DNA of 64,000 nucleotides from Zoroaster sp. YZ-2022 (taxonomy: Eukaryota; Echinodermata; Asteroidea; Forcipulatida; Zoroasteridae), in assembly GCA_029582265.1 (NCBI GenBank), contig CM055819.1:31287164-31351163 (forward strand). Direction: 5' to 3'. Shown in pieces: positions 11,380-23,281 of the stretch (its first letter is position 1; the number at the start of each line of letters is the position of its first letter). The position numbers and the translations under genes were made by a program. The notes below the pieces were generated by a model that was given only the letters and a program-made list of their open reading frames with translations, was not told the origin of the DNA and did not search any database.

Positions 11380-11470
11380 ACTACTTTCTTATGAACGACA
11401 CAAGGTGATATAGGCTGACTTTTTCACAGGTTGGTTATTTAACAACCCTACAGGCATTTCACAGACACCC
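11380..11470 (+). repeat. Dispersed repeat D1 fragment
   Basis: TTCATTTTCACTACTTTCTT and CACAGGTTGGTT followed by CATTTCACAGAC match the D1 flank seen near 16330, 36090 and 58150. No minisatellite is present here. Confidence 0.5.
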
Positions 11471-11642
11471 TGCTGAATGCAACACAATGCAGCAACAGTG
11501 TGCAGGCTGCTCAATGCAACAAGATCCACCAGCTAGAAATATGGTTGTTTTGTTCTCTGCCGAGAGCAAAGTTCTGCATGTACATGTAGATGCAACAACT
11601 TTTTTTTTACAGTTGTTGCATCTTGAGCATGGTTAGGGTTAA

Positions 11643-11989
11643 CCACCCCAACTCCTGCAAAATCCACCAAGGGGCACTTTTTGGGGAAAATTCAGCACTT
11701 TTTTAATTTTTTTTTATTATATTTTTTGTTATGAAAAGTTGCCATAACACAAGGCTCTTAAAATGCCACTCAAAATGCAGGCTAGCACTGTTGGAACTGG
11801 TACTTTCACCTCTTCAAATGGGGCAAAATTACTACCTGGCAAGAAGTACAGGCCATAAGTGCTGAATATGAAAGATGAACGAAAATGCATGGTGCATTTT
11901 GAAGATAAGGGCATGTTTCCAAAAGTGCACCGATGGATTTTGGAGGATTCAGGAAGGTTCCTAGCCAGAATACCTAGGGGTTTAGGGTT
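11643..11989. mobile_element. TTAA-flanked MITE family C
   Basis: Lies between TTAA at 11639-11642 and 11990-11993. Contains CCTGCAAAATCC and AAGGGGCACTTTTTGG near the left, TACTTTCACCTCTTCAAATG in the middle, and GGATTTTGGAGGATTCAGGA near the right end. Related copies are at 35740-35981, 39968-40241 (inverted) and 47276-47544, all between TTAA sites. No protein. Confidence 0.75.
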
Positions 11990-11993
11990 TTAA

Positions 11994-12085
11994 TGTCTAT
12001 CTTGATTCGTAGACAGTAGCATAGTCATACACGTAGAAGCAGTTTTGTCAACATTACCAATGCTGTACTTTCCCTTTAATGTATA
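11994..12085. repeat. Single isolated 81-bp minisatellite unit
   Basis: TATCTTGATTC, GTAGAAGCAGTTTTGTCAAC, ATTACCAATGCTGTACTTTC match the unit that is tandem at 15.7, 23.5 and 36.5 kb. Only one copy here, next to a family-C MITE. Confidence 0.65.
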
Positions 12086-13780
12086 TGTATATATGTTTGT
12101 TGTCTAAGTTCTTAAAAATCATTCGTTAGTGCAAATGTATCTTGGATTATGATTCATCATGACGCGATGTCATTTTAGTCTGCAAGGAATTCCCACGTTG
12201 CCTGTGGTTCATCATGATGTAGGATGGATTTTTTTTTCTGCAGGGAATTCTAAAATTTTCTTTCAAGGGCAAACCCATAATTGCATTATAGTCATACTCA
12301 TGCTAGATAGTTATACTTGTAGGTATACAGAGTGCCATCCTAAAATATCTTTGTTGTAATAATCTCAAACCAAAGACAAAAACCAGTGGATTTTGGAGAT
12401 TTTTTTTTTTTTTTTTTTTTTGTGTTTTTTTGTTTTGTTGGTGCATTGGCTTGCTAACACTTTCCTCATGAAAGTTTGACTGTTCGCACCATGCAAGAGC
12501 TGTTGAGAGCAAGTTGTTAGATCACAGTTGATCGAAAGCGCAGCGATAGATAGATAGATTGATTCCACATTCGTATATTCACCGAATTTTGTGGTTAAGA
12601 TCCTTAGATCTTAAAGTTTTCTCTTTTTACCATTTGAGTACCTGTTTTTCATTTAAATTGAAATGTTTTTCTTGGTGGAGGAGCACTTGCTGATGTGTAT
12701 TTTCTGTTATCCCAGATTTCTTGGCATATTTTTCATTATCAAATGTTAATTGCTTAGTCATTCTGACGTCTTTCTGCCTTGTGATGTGGGCAATTCAGTT
12801 GTACTGTTGCTTCTTGATGTACCGGTAGCTCACAATGCTTCCAGACCCTGCTATCTCCGATGGTGTGTTGCGTTTGGCATATTTTGCAGTTGACGTGCGT
12901 ACGCGTGGAATATATCAAGGGATCATTGGCTGGCAGAAGTACGCGAGTGCATAGCGCAATAGCATACGCGCATAAAGTGTATGCACAACGCACACTTGAC
13001 GGCCAAGGTGGCTGTCATCAAGACACTGGATGCAGTTTCACCACTAGAGGGCTACAGTGTGAACAGAGTGAATAGACAACTGTGGCTGCTTGTGTCTCTG
13101 TAGCTGATGTTCCCTCGCTTTCTGCTTAAAAAAAGCTACCTAGAGTAGGCCTGTACATGTATGTATGTACTATTGTGTTCTATAAACTCATGCTTTATAC
13201 AGACCTACCTGTATGAGTATTTTTCTATTTATTTATTTTCTTTCTGCGGGTAAATTCTGTACCGATAATTCTTGTTCAAATATTTTGGCTTCAATAGGAA
13301 ATGGTAAATAAACATCAATTGACAGACCTAGTAGAATTATCTTGATGGTCTTCACATTTTCCCAGGTTACAGGTTGAGAGTCCCATCCGAAGTTCGGGGA
13401 TCAAGTTGTTCTCAAGTGCACTTATATCCAAAATACATGTTAATTGTCATACTAAATGTCAGTGAATTGTGTCTCTTTGGAATTGTTTTGGGGGTTTAAA
13501 AAATATCAATGTTATCAGGAAATGTGCAGAGCTATAGATATTTACATCCTTCCAGCCTGTCAATCGAAACAGCCAGGTTTTACCATAGTAAGGTTACACT
13601 ATACCTGAATATTGTTGCTATCCACCATTTTGTTGGTCAAGCTTTTAAGGGTTCCCTCCTCTTATAATGTCCACGTTTGGGGTGAATGAAATCATACTAG
13701 AATGCCACTTTATCGTGGAACCCTTCACCCATGATAAAAGACTGATCTTGCAGTACTTGTTAATCCGACACTGTGTGTCC
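12086..13780. other. No recognised gene
   Basis: A long T run lies at about 12400-12421. A CpG-richer patch at 12885-13010 contains GTGCGTACGCGTGG and several ACGCG motifs, but no exon I can support. Confidence 0.35.
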
Positions 13781-13786
13781 ATATCC

Positions 13787-13930
13787 AGTTTGGGGAAGTT
13801 TGGAGAAGTTAGGAGAAGTTTGGAGAAGTTTGGGGGAAATTTGGGGAAGTTTGGGGAAGTTTGGAGAAGTCTGGAGAAGTTTGGAGAAGTTTTGGAGAAG
13901 TTTTGGAGAAGTTTTGGAGAATTTTGGAAA
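13787..13930. repeat. Short-period repeat (GTTTGGAGAA)n
   Basis: Repeated GTTTGGAGAAG and GTTTTGGAGAA give open frames on both strands with low-complexity peptides. Not a gene. Confidence 0.85.
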
Positions 13931-14384
13931 AGTAAAGACTAATTGCGGTGACACCATGTGAAATTCTCAATTGAGTAGTAATTAGTTCTGCAAAGAACTG
14001 GAGGTTAAAACTCGACGTTTCAATCAGTATGCTCTGATCGTCATCAGGAGAAAAAGTTTGAAAAAGTTGTCCATTTTCTTTTTTTCATCTTGTGAATGTG
14101 TTCATATCGCATAAATTTACCCGCACACTGTGTGCATTTCGAATAGAATTCTCGTAATGTCTTGGTGCAAGACTAGATGTGTCCATGTTTTTTTTAGGTG
14201 GGCGGGGCCCATTGGTAGTTTTGGATTGGTGGATTCCAGCACAGGTAATTTTCAATAATTAAATATATCTGCACCAAAAAAAAAAAAAATTAAATCCTTG
14301 GGTATTGAATTATTTAGAATTGTTAATACTAGCAACATGCTCTTTGTTCACTGGAATCACTTATTAACCAGTTAACAGGGAACA
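13931..14384. other. No recognised gene
   Basis: No feature beyond a poly-A run near 14275 was recognised. Confidence 0.3.
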
Positions 14385-14530
14385 GGGCTTTTACCTGTAT
14401 CGCACCTACGCTGCGGAACTCCATACCAGACTACCTCAGGCAAATGTGCAATATCTCTCTCAGCAGCGACTCAAAACACATCTGTTCACACTTGCTTTTA
14501 CATCTATTTGGGAATGTCCTTGTTGACATG
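14385..14530 (+). pseudogene. CR1-like LINE reverse transcriptase C-terminal remnant
   Basis: One frame gives CIAPTLRNSIPDYLR and, after a frameshift, another gives SQQRLKTHLFTLAF. The order 'AP-x-LWN-x-LP ... LKTHLF' is the usual C-terminus of CR1/L2-type non-LTR retrotransposon ORF2. Only this tail is visible and it is frameshifted, so it is dead. Confidence 0.6.
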
Positions 14531-15600
14531 TAGACCCAGTGCCTTTGAATGTTTTACAGAGTAGTGCACCTTACAAATACTGTGTTGTTATTATTATTAT
14601 TACATGTACATGTAGAAGTAAAGTGTAACATAAACATGGCTTAACTTAACTGATAAAAATACGGGCGTTCTAGTGACACACACATTTTCCATTTTGTGCT
14701 TAAAGCTAAAATGTCACCAAAATAAGGTACCAAAATAGGATTGATGAAATTTGTACATGTAGGTGAGGTGGGATGCATTTAATTTTTTTTTTTTTAAATA
14801 TATATATATTTTTTTTTTTTTAATTTGGCAACAAATTTGCCATCTGTAAACTTTTGAAAAAACATTTTTAAAAACATTAAAAAAAACATGTACATGTAAC
14901 TGTTTTCCATTTTTATACTAGGCATGCACCTTGTTGCACCATTAACTGGGAGCCCTGAAGAGATCTGATGGAGTTTTATTAAATTTCAGCAGTACAATCT
15001 ATTTTATACCACTCCAGCTGGGGCCGATTTCACAAAGAGCTAAGATTGATCTTAACTGTGTATCAATCTTAATACAAATCACTATGGTAATACTAACAAC
15101 TCATCTTAAGATGAATCTAATTGCTTTGTCAATTGTTTTTTTTTTTACTTTTTTCAATTTTTAAATCGGCCTACTAATACTTTACATGTATCAATTCCTA
15201 AAATATCTACACAATCAATTTCATGTTACTTTAACGCGTAAGTTTCTAATTTCAGCCGTACCCTTATCCTTGCCAACATTCTGTCTGTCATGTCAGTTAT
15301 GTAGATAAAAAGGAAGCACCTATCATCATTCCTGTAAACCATCTGGTTTAGAGGAGTGTAAATCCCTGTAAATCCTGAATCAGATCCAACTAAAACAACA
15401 TGGTTACATACTATATACTCCAGCAAGGAAATGGTAGAGTTATGTTACCGGACTGAATACATTATCAAGATATCCAGTTGGAGGAACTGTATCTCCACAT
15501 AGTTCAGTGACCCTACCCCCTTGTCTGTGGTTGCAAGAACCACATGTACAAAACATGTAATTGTGTCTGGGGCTGTGGAACTATTGCTTTATAGAATTTC
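14531..15600. other. No recognised gene
   Basis: AT-rich, with long T runs at 14785 and 14810. A short inverted motif around AAGATTGATCTTAAC and CTCATCTTAAGATGAAT (15010-15110) looks like a MITE fragment. Confidence 0.35.
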
Positions 15601-15624
15601 AGTTTGTTTATCCAAAAATTTATC

Positions 15625-16085
15625 AAAATCTGAATGCTTTTTCACTATTTTTGTAATTACTGAAATTTACACAGGTTGGTAATGTTGATTCAAAGAGAGT
15701 TATAAGCATTCTCGTAGAAGCAGTTTTGCCAACATTACTAATGTTGTACCTTCCCTTCAATGTATATCTTGATTCAAAGAGAGTAAGTATTCTTATAGAA
15801 GTAGTTTGGCCAACATTACCAATGGTGTACTTTCCCTTCAATGTATATCTTGATTCAAAGAGAGTACGCATTTTGAAGCAGTTTGGCCAACATTACCAAT
15901 GTTGTACCTTCCCTTTAATGTATATCCTGATTCAAAGAGAGTAAGCATTCTCGTAGAAGCAGTTTTGCCAACATCACCAATGTTGTACCTTCCCTTTAAT
16001 GTATATCTTGATTCAAAGAGAGTAAGCATTCTTGTACATGTAGAAGCAGTTTGGCCAACATTACCAATGCTGTACCTTAATTCCT
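15625..16085. repeat. D1 flank plus minisatellite, 81-bp unit, about 5 degenerate copies
   Basis: Begins with the D1 flank (CTGAATGCTTTTTCACTATT, TTTACACAGGTTGGT). About five units follow, with GTACCTTCCCTTCAATGTAT, ATCTTGATTCAAAGAGAGTA, AAGCAGTTTTGCCAACATTA. Unit length varies here. The unit is 27 codons long, so spurious ORFs run through on both strands. Confidence 0.85.
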
Positions 16086-16289
16086 TCTAAAGGGAGTGTA
16101 CATCACATTGGTAATTACCAAAGTATTTTAATTATAAGCTGAAAACTTACTTTATTAAAAAATGCGAATTTGGAGATAATACCAGAACGTCCTGAGAAAT
16201 TATTCCGTCTGAGATGCTGTGAAAAAAATGTGGAAATGTATTAGGCCTACAAATTTGAAATAGATCACAGTCGTGATACATTTTCCACA

Positions 16290-16400
16290 TTGGAATGCAT
16301 ACACCGTGCATGTACAGACAAATATGAATGCATTTTCACTATTTTCTTGTGAATGAGACAATGTAAATGAGCTAAAACTTCCACGGGTTGGTTTCTCAGC
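16290..16400 (+). repeat. Dispersed repeat D1 flank
   Basis: TGAATGCATTTTCACTATTT, TCTTGTGAATGA and ACTTCCACGGGTTGGTTTCT match the D1 flank. Its 59-bp-type tail appears about 300 bp later, near 16700-16765 (ATCTCTTGATTCTTG, AGACATTTCACC). Confidence 0.55.
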
Positions 16401-16562
16401 AAGGTGTTAACCAGAATCTAGAAATAGGGTGTCCAAATGGTTCACTTACTGTACTTTTACATGTGAATGACAGATGAAATAGGGTGTCCAATATTGAAAC
16501 CGGGTGTCCAAAAAACACCCAGACACCCCTCTGGCTAATAGGACATGTATGTTTCTCAGAAG

Positions 16563-16677
16563 GGGATCGTTGTCACCTGGGGTACTCCCCAATGGTACCC
16601 AGGCAATCTCAATCCTATATGCAGGTTTGTGTACTTACCTGGGTACCATTGGAGAGTACCCTGGGTGACAATGACCC
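16563..16677. repeat. Imperfect inverted repeat
   Basis: GTTGTCACCTGGGGTACTCC and ATGGTACCCAGG on the left; ACCTGGGTACCAT and AGTACCCTGGGTGACAATGA on the right. It folds back on itself with a loop of about 45 bp. Possibly a small MITE. Confidence 0.6.
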
Positions 16678-16786
16678 ATTTACTGTTGGTTCTGTACATG
16701 TACATGTACATATCTCTTGATTCTTGTATGGATGTCTTAATTACATGTATGTAGACATTTCACCGATGGTGTGCAATTGTTAAGTT

Positions 16787-17069
16787 CAGGCCTGTTATTT
16801 CTCAGGATTTTTTTTCCTGATTTCAGGATTTGTTTTTACAAATCTCTCTTTGCCTCGAAATGTTCTTGGAAAGAAGAGAAGTAGCCACCAAGAAAGAAGT
16901 GGCCTGTATTGTGTCCAAACCTCTCGTTTCATGTTTGTGGGGGATGTGGAGAGTCTATAAAGATTCAGGGAGGAGGGGGGGGGGGAGGGTTTGTCCTCGA
17001 GACCTACGAGAGATCCAGGCCGGCTACCCATTTTTCAGGATTATTTACTTTTGTCGAATCACGCCCCTG
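16787..17069. mobile_element. MITE family E (possible hAT-type), copy 1
   Basis: Starts CAGGCCTGTTATTTCTCAGG and ends near TCGAATCACGCCCCTG, with GTGTCCAAACCTCTCGTTTC inside. Copies are at 46115-46371 and 50143-50413. Short terminal symmetry (CAGG...TGA with TCA...CCTG) hints at hAT, but no target duplication is clear. Confidence 0.6.
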
Positions 17070-17593
17070 TAAGCTGTCTGAATCTGTGTGGTTAAATTAA
17101 ATTCACAGTTCGTTCTATTCTATCTGTGGGTTATTAGTGCTGCAGCTTTATCCCGAAAGTAATTACCAACCCATCCTGGACCCCCCCCCTCCCCCCCCCC
17201 CCACCATTAACAAGCACTCTCCGTCTGTCTCATCTGATTGTTGGAATTCCTTATATGGTCATCTTCAGCCCTTGTAAATTCTAGCACAGTTGATGTGCTT
17301 TGGGGCTGTCCCAGATTGATAATAATATCCAGCGGTACAAAGAGTTCAGGAGAATAACGGTCTTGCATAGACCGGGGTGTAAAAAAAAGAAGGGAGGGAA
17401 AAAAAGTACTTATATTCAGAGGAAGGGGGGTCTTGACTCTCTACACTACTGTGAAAATAAGTACAACTGTAAAGACCGTTTGCAGTGACACCTGAAGTAA
17501 GTATAATTCTGAAATGGACCGGTTAACCGACCGAAACTGCACTAACCATTTAGAAATATGCTATCTGGATTATAAACCGAAACCAATGTTTAA

Positions 17594-17912
17594 CCCTCCT
17601 ATGGTTTGACCTTTCAAAACCTTTCAAAATCTGCTTACGGGCCAAAATGGCTACATGTATCAATTATTATGAACCCTTTAAAACCCTCCAGAATTTGTTG
17701 CTACTGAACAACCACACCTTTCAATACCCTTTGAAAGGTATTGAAACATTTCAACACCAGTTTGTTCAGAGAGTTGTTACACCTTTCGAAACCTTTCATA
17801 GGTCCCTTTTGTCAGACAGTTTTCTCACCTTTCAAAACCCTTCAGTACAGCAAACTTGAAAGGTTTTGAAAGGTCTGACAATTCTATGGCAACTGCACTG
17901 TATATAGGAGGG
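17594..17912. mobile_element. TTAA-flanked MITE family F (CCCTCCTAT termini)
   Basis: Between TTAA at 17590-17593 and 17913-17916. Termini CCCTCCTAT and ATAGGAGGG are inverted repeats. The interior is built from many direct and inverted copies of ACCTTTCAAAACC, a word not shared with the other family-F elements. TTAA plus a CCC terminus is piggyBac-like. Confidence 0.8.
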
Positions 17913-18145
17913 TTAAAAACAAAAACAAAACACTTTGTGAATAATTTGCTGCCCATTTTGTTGTTCAAGACTTTCTTTTTTTGCCACATTGGTTGTTAAA
18001 CAGTCATTTGCGGGAAGTTTATCGAATCCTTTTTTTTGATTGAAAATGTATGTACACAATTTGCCAACTAGTAGTATTTAGTTTGTGTGGCCGTCGGGTG
18101 CTGTCTTTTGGTTAACCAGGTATAAACCAACCATGAAAGATTTGG

Positions 18146-18470
18146 TGATAACAGACCCCCGCGTCAGCATTTTTAATTTTTGTTGTTGTTGTTGCTATGA
18201 TGTCCAGTTGTAGCCAAAATTGCTGGATAGATTGAAATTCTGCCATGCTGTGCTTTAAACAATAGGGGTATGAACGTTTGCCCAATTTGTGAGGCCTCTC
18301 TTAGCCACCATTCTTTGTATATGGGAAATTTAGTCCCCGCGTATACAATGTATCATGTATTTCCCTGTTGGCAAAAAAAAAAAGGTGGGTGAAAAAAAAG
18401 CATGTCACCACACCGATTTTGAAGCCGACCGATGACCAGAAACCGGAGACTTTTTTTTGTTGGCCTAAGC
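18146..18470. mobile_element. MITE family G, copy 1 (truncated)
   Basis: Contains AGGGGTATGAACG, CTCTTAGCCACCATTCTTTG and the right terminus GACCAGAAACCGGAGAC followed by T's and GGCC. The left inverted repeat is missing. Other copies are at 31925-32285, 41262-41650, 48823-49207 and 56934-57322. Confidence 0.75.
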
Positions 18471-19059
18471 AAACTAACTACATGTAGTTTCCCTAACTAG
18501 TTTCCCTTTAACATTGACAGCTTGGATATTTGCTACATGTAAATATCATACTCTCAGCAATGCATCTTCATTCCATTCTCCCCCCCCCAAAAAAAAATTA
18601 ACAGTAATTCTCTCCACTTAAGTATGTGTCCATAGTGAATCTCAATCAAGACACATCTTGATGCATCCACAATTTATGATCCCGCCATTCCACAGTGACA
18701 GATTCCAATATTTGATTTGATTTGATTTGCTGGCATATCATCGAGTGAGCTGACTTGACCTCACTTGATCCTGTGTGTGATCTTTATAAGACTATGATTT
18801 TCTTCAGTTGAAAACTGTAAAACAAATTCCAAAAAGCTTTGTTGTGAATATTTTGCACAACTTTTTGTGGTTTTTTTTTTGTGTTTTTTTTTTTTGGGGG
18901 ACGTAGCATTTTGATGTGTGAAAAAAAAATCAGTAGCTAAAATGATAGCACCTCAAACTAGAAATATTTAAAGGGGATGTTTGATGCATGTATCATTATC
19001 AACTTTATGTATTAAGCTTCATGTCAATCTGTGATGCAAATTTTGTATAGGAGCTTTAA

Positions 19060-19400
19060 CCCTCCTATGCCCAGGCTGAAATTTGGCCCAGTCAGCACGG
19101 CACCCACAGACACTCACTTGAGTATTTTTGGTTGCATTGCCAATAGGTCAAACCACAGAGTCACACAGAGCTGTGTATGTACATGTACTTGGTTTTGGTT
19201 TTGGTTTGACCTCCTTGAGTGCACTGCACAAAGTCAATGGGTTGGGAGTTACATACAAATTTTGAGTGTCTTTTGGTTTGACCTCCTATCACACAGCCAC
19301 ATGTGTTTGCATTTATTTGAGTGCACTGCACAAAGTCAATGGGTTAAGAGAGAGACATACAAATTTTGAGTGTCTTTGAGTGTTAAACCTATAGGAGGGT
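19060..19400. mobile_element. TTAA-flanked MITE family F, different interior
   Basis: TTAA 19056-19059, then CCCTCCTAT; right end ATAGGAGGG followed after one base by TTAA (19401-19404). The interior contains two copies of GTGCACTGCACAAAGTCAAT and of ATACAAATTTTGAGTGTCTT, unrelated to the interior at 17594. Confidence 0.75.
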
Positions 19401-19410
19401 TTAAATTTAA

Positions 19411-19630
19411 AGGGGCAATATCGTCACGACCAACAGGGCATGGAATCGGAGAGCTAGTGTTAGATTAACTCAGTGACTGAAAAGAATACCCCACATGATA
19501 AGCTAGGTCATGTTAGCGTTGCTGCTGCGTAAAGGAGCCGGTAAGTTCCAGTTGCTGTGTTCATCTTAAACTAGGACACCAATTCCATGCCCTGTTGAAA
19601 GTCTGCTCTGATCGTGACGATACTGGCCCT
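19411..19630. mobile_element. TTAA-flanked MITE family B
   Basis: TTAA at 19407-19410 and 19631-19634. Termini AGGGGCAATATCGTCACGA and TCGTGACGATACTGGCCCT. It sits a few bases from the preceding family-F element, so two TTAA-specific insertions are adjacent. Confidence 0.8.
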
Positions 19631-19857
19631 TTAAGGATCTCTCATCACTGTGCAACACAAGTGTCAGTATTTTTTTCAGGCCAAGACAAGGTTTCAAACA
19701 GCCAGTGAAACAAAAAGGGGAAATCCTCGCAAGTTAGTTGACAATCAGTGTTAATTGATTCTCGACATTGTCCACTAACTGTGATCTAGCATGTCACAGA
19801 GCACATATCTGGGGTTATAAATATGTTTTGCTGGATGAACAAAAGTAGAAACATTCT

Positions 19858-20002
19858 TGGGGTGACAGATCTCTTGAAGTTGTGGCTCCACGCCTTTGGA
19901 ATGATTTACCTCTGTCCATTCGTGAATCTCAATCTGTCGACTCCTTCAAGAAAAACTTAAAAACTCATCTTATGTGTATTGCCTACATGTATAAGGACTA
20001 CT
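19858..20002 (+). pseudogene. LINE (CR1/L2-like) ORF2 C-terminal remnant
   Basis: The plus-strand frame reads SLEVVAPRLWNDLPLSIRES and then SVDSFKKNLKTHL before a stop at about 20002. This is the standard end of CR1/L2-type reverse transcriptase proteins. Nothing upstream continues the reading frame recognisably, as in 5'-truncated LINE copies. Confidence 0.7.
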
Positions 20003-20520
20003 AACATTCATTTATGCATTTTTTTTCTTTTGTTTAGTATTATATTGCATTTGCTATTGTATTGTTACGCTACACTGGTCAACAATTTTTTTTAAGTTGT
20101 CTGCTTCGGAGATAAAATGTGCTATTTATCAAGTTATGGATTTTGATGTGCTGAATTCAAATATGACAATTAAAATTGCTGATTGGCTACTGTTTCCAAG
20201 ATATTTAAGTTTTTACATTTTACGTACTATGTATGGTGTACATAGCAGATTTTTAATCATGAATTATCATACGCTATTCCCATACGTGTACACATGTACA
20301 TGTACATGTAGATCTTGAAAACTAGAGCCAATCAACAATTTTAAACATCATTTCCATTCTCAGTGACCCGTAATTAGTCAAGTTTGACTTCATTTGTTTC
20401 GGAAGCATTTTGGCTGTAGACCAGTGCTATTGTATGATTTCTTGTTTACTGTAAAGTGCCTTGAGCACTTCTTGGTGGATATGTGTGCATTATAAATCTT
20501 CTGTATTATTATTATTTTTA
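20003..20520. other. LINE 3' tail region and SINE tail fragment
   Basis: AT-rich. At 20455-20520, AGTGCCTTGAGCACTTCTTG followed by an (ATT)-rich run is the 3' end of the tRNA-derived SINE family seen at 3776 and 49556. No gene recognised. Confidence 0.45.
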
Positions 20521-20950
20521 TTATTTCCAATTTGATGTTTTTCCTGTTACATGTACATGTATGTCAACTACATTAATGTTATGACTTCCACCTTTAATCA
20601 CAACGTGCAAAAGTGTGGTTTGTAGACATATTTTAATGGGCCATTGCAGACAAAAATGTCTCTGTTGTTGAAATCTGATAAAGGCACACAGTATTAATGA
20701 CAAGGGCAGTGTTGCTATTAACATTTCTCGAAGGCCTAAAAAAAACTCTCTCTGTTGAATCTGTTTCCAGAAATTAATGACCCGTAAAATTGTAGTTTTT
20801 ATCCCCCCAGAATGGAGATCCTTTTTTATACCTTGAAGGGGCAATTTATTGTAAGCACTCAATTGACAAAGACATGGAAAAAAGGAAAAAAAGGAAAAAA
20901 GCAAAGATGCAGAGGCATCTAGGCCTACTAGTACTATGTACAAACTTACA

Positions 20951-22150
20951 CTAGAGGTATTGAGTTTGTAGAAAACAAACTCAAGGTGTTCGAGTGTGCA
21001 TCATATGTGATGACGTCATCACCTAAAGTTGTTAAAAGACAAGAGTTACTTCAGGAGATGTTAGTCTTCATATGTATATAATTAAAATGAAATATAGTGT
21101 GCTATACTGAATACATTAACTTCCGGTTCAGTCACGTGACAGAATTTATACTTCACACAGAAGTAATACATTGGATGTCTTTTATCATCGTACTAAATGT
21201 GATAAAATTCTGTTCGATAATTTCCGAGATATGAAAATATTCCCTTGTACATTGTAAATACTGCTGCTAGGGAGCGCTCTGATCTGTCATGACGTCATCA
21301 AACAATTGTTAACGATGAGATATGACGAGTCACTTTATTCACAGAAATCCAATATTCATCTTCCCTATCACATTGGCTGCAGACTATATAGTAGTGCTGC
21401 AGACTATATAGTAGTGCTGCAGACTATATAGTAGTGCTGCAGACTATATAGTAGTGCTGCAGACTATATAGTAGTGCTGCAGACTATATAGTAGTGCTGC
21501 AGACTATATAGTAGTGCTGCAGACTATATAGTAGTGCTGCAGACTATAGTAGTGCTGCAGACTATAGTAGTGCTGCAGACTATATAGTAGTGCTGCAGAC
21601 TATATAGTAGTGCTGCAGACTATATAGTAGTGCTGCAGACTATATAGTAGTGCTGCAGACTATATAGTAGTGCTGCAGACTATATAGTAGTGCTGCAGAC
21701 TATATAGTAGTGCTGCAGACTATATAGTAGTGCTGCAGACTATATAGTAGTGCTGCAGACTATAGTAGTGCTGCAGACTATATAGTAGTGCTGCAGACTA
21801 TATAGTAGTGCTGCAGACTATATAGTAGTGCTGCAGACTATAGTAGTGCTGCAGACTATATAGTAGTGCTGCAGACTATATAGTAGTGCTGCAGACTATA
21901 TAGTAGTGCTGCAGACTATATAGTAGTGCTGCAGACTATATAGTAGTGCTGCAGAATATTTTTTTCTGTTGAACTTCCGGTTTCAACCAGGGGAAAAAAG
22001 GGTCAAAATTGGGTCATGTCTGTGTACGAAATGTCACATAATTCAATGTCTCTGTGATGATGCAAAGATTGTTAATTTATCTGGTGTGGTTCATGAGATA
22101 ACATTACATACATTGTACCATGGAGATCTCATTTAATAGTCGAGACCCCC
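20951..22150 (-). mobile_element. Helitron-like element (minus strand) carrying a 20-bp satellite
   Basis: Read on the minus strand, the 3' end is CGAACACCT, a hairpin (GAGTTTGT...ACAAACTC), AATACCT, CTAG, T at 20951-20995. This matches the 3' ends at 9500, 10066 and 11316. Upstream on that strand are unique sequence, the 20-bp array (21376-21954) and a flank containing AACTTCCGGTTT. The 5' end is not resolved; 22150 is approximate. Confidence 0.5.
21376..21954. repeat. Satellite, 20-bp unit, about 29 copies
   Basis: GCTGCAGACTATATAGTAGT repeated with almost no substitutions. Variation is limited to four 18-bp units lacking one TA. Each unit holds two palindromes, CTGCAG and ACTATATAGT. The homogeneity implies recent expansion. 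Confidence 0.95.
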
Positions 22151-22592
22151 CAAAAATAATTTGAGATAACACTGTCATGAGACATGTATATTGAAACAAG
22201 AAATCATCAGTGCTGTGAAATAACACTTTTTTTTTTTTTCGTGAGTTATTGTTTGTTCAAGTGTTGCGAGTCTCTGTGAATAGGTATGTGAGAATGTAAT
22301 TTTGTTATATCAGACCAGCAAATTAGGAAAGTTCTACTTTCATAAGGTTTATTTATCCATTCCGTACATGCACATGTATGGTAATGTGAATAGGAATAAT
22401 GAAAAAAATAACAAAGGTACTATTACAGTTTTTGTATCGTTCGTGACTGTTGTTTTGTTTTGTATAGTTATACTATTATTGCCTTTGAGAAAGAACCTGA
22501 TACACGTACATGTAGGTTCAAAACATAAGGCCAATAACTACTATTTTGCATTTATACTTCAAGTGGGTTGGTAAGCAGTTTGCATCAGCTGT

Positions 22593-22805
22593 AGCCCTAA
22601 CCGTCCCAAATCCTCCAAAATCCTCTTTGCTAAAGTGAAGGATTTTGAAGGATTGAGGTTATTAGGCATGCTTGCCTTTCCATGGTACGTGTACATCCAC
22701 GTTTGTTGTAGTGATGATTGCAAGGTCAGTGCTTGGGTCAGTGGACACTGTTTATTGCTCCATGCATGCAGGGAGGGTCCCTGGCCATGTACGTGTATCA
22801 CAGAT
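22593..22805. repeat. Dispersed repeat (copy pair with 30505-30778)
   Basis: CCCAAATCCTCCAAAATCCT, CTTTGCTAAAGTGAAGGATT, then TGTTTGTTGTAGTGAT and TGTTTATTGCTCCATGCATG. The second copy at 30505 is near-identical, with a short extra duplication inside. Confidence 0.75.
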
Positions 22806-22865
22806 TAGAAACTTAAATTAAAGTCATGACTACATTACTGACCATTATTTGCTTTAGAGTGACTA

Positions 22866-23281
22866 CAGTACCAGAAGTCTATTACATTGTACCTACATGA
22901 AGTGCGCCAGCCTGTTGTAATCCACACCACGGCATTGTACTCCACTGTACTGCTGGCATCATGGGATTAGGCGCTTGACCCACGAAGCTAGTTCCTAGAA
23001 CTAGACACAATCTTAAACTAGATGGAGGTGAACCATCAGCTGTGAGGTGAATGCGCAAAACGCTAAAGGTGCGCACACGAGATATATATGAAGTTCTCTC
23101 ACACGCCGGGTAAGTCTCCCAGACTGCACTGCTTTTTTTTTTTAGACCTTGCGCGTCAGTCTGTGGAACAATACGTCATATCTAATGGACCAAACCCATT
23201 ATGCTTGGAGTACTATGCAGTGGACTAGGATAGTACACGATTGGCACACTTCATGTAGGCAATAGACTTCTGACGGTACTG
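22866..23281. mobile_element. Foldback MITE with CAGTACC termini
   Basis: Left end CAGTACCAGAAGTCTATT then CCTACATGAAGTGCGCCA; right end TGGCACACTTCATGTAGG and AATAGACTTCTGACGGTACTG. The inverted ends enclose about 330 bp without coding. No matching target duplication was found. Confidence 0.65.

Noticed and set aside
13667..13961. ORFs with EKFGEVWRSLEKFG repeats
   Set aside because: Low-complexity GTTTGGAGAA repeat.
20521..20943. 140-codon minus-strand ORF next to the Helitron-like 3' end
   Set aside because: Lies outside the element end and resembles no Rep or helicase motif; probably chance.
21376..21954. CRISPR-like array (regular repeats)
   Set aside because: There are no unique spacers; it is a pure 20-bp satellite in a eukaryotic genome.
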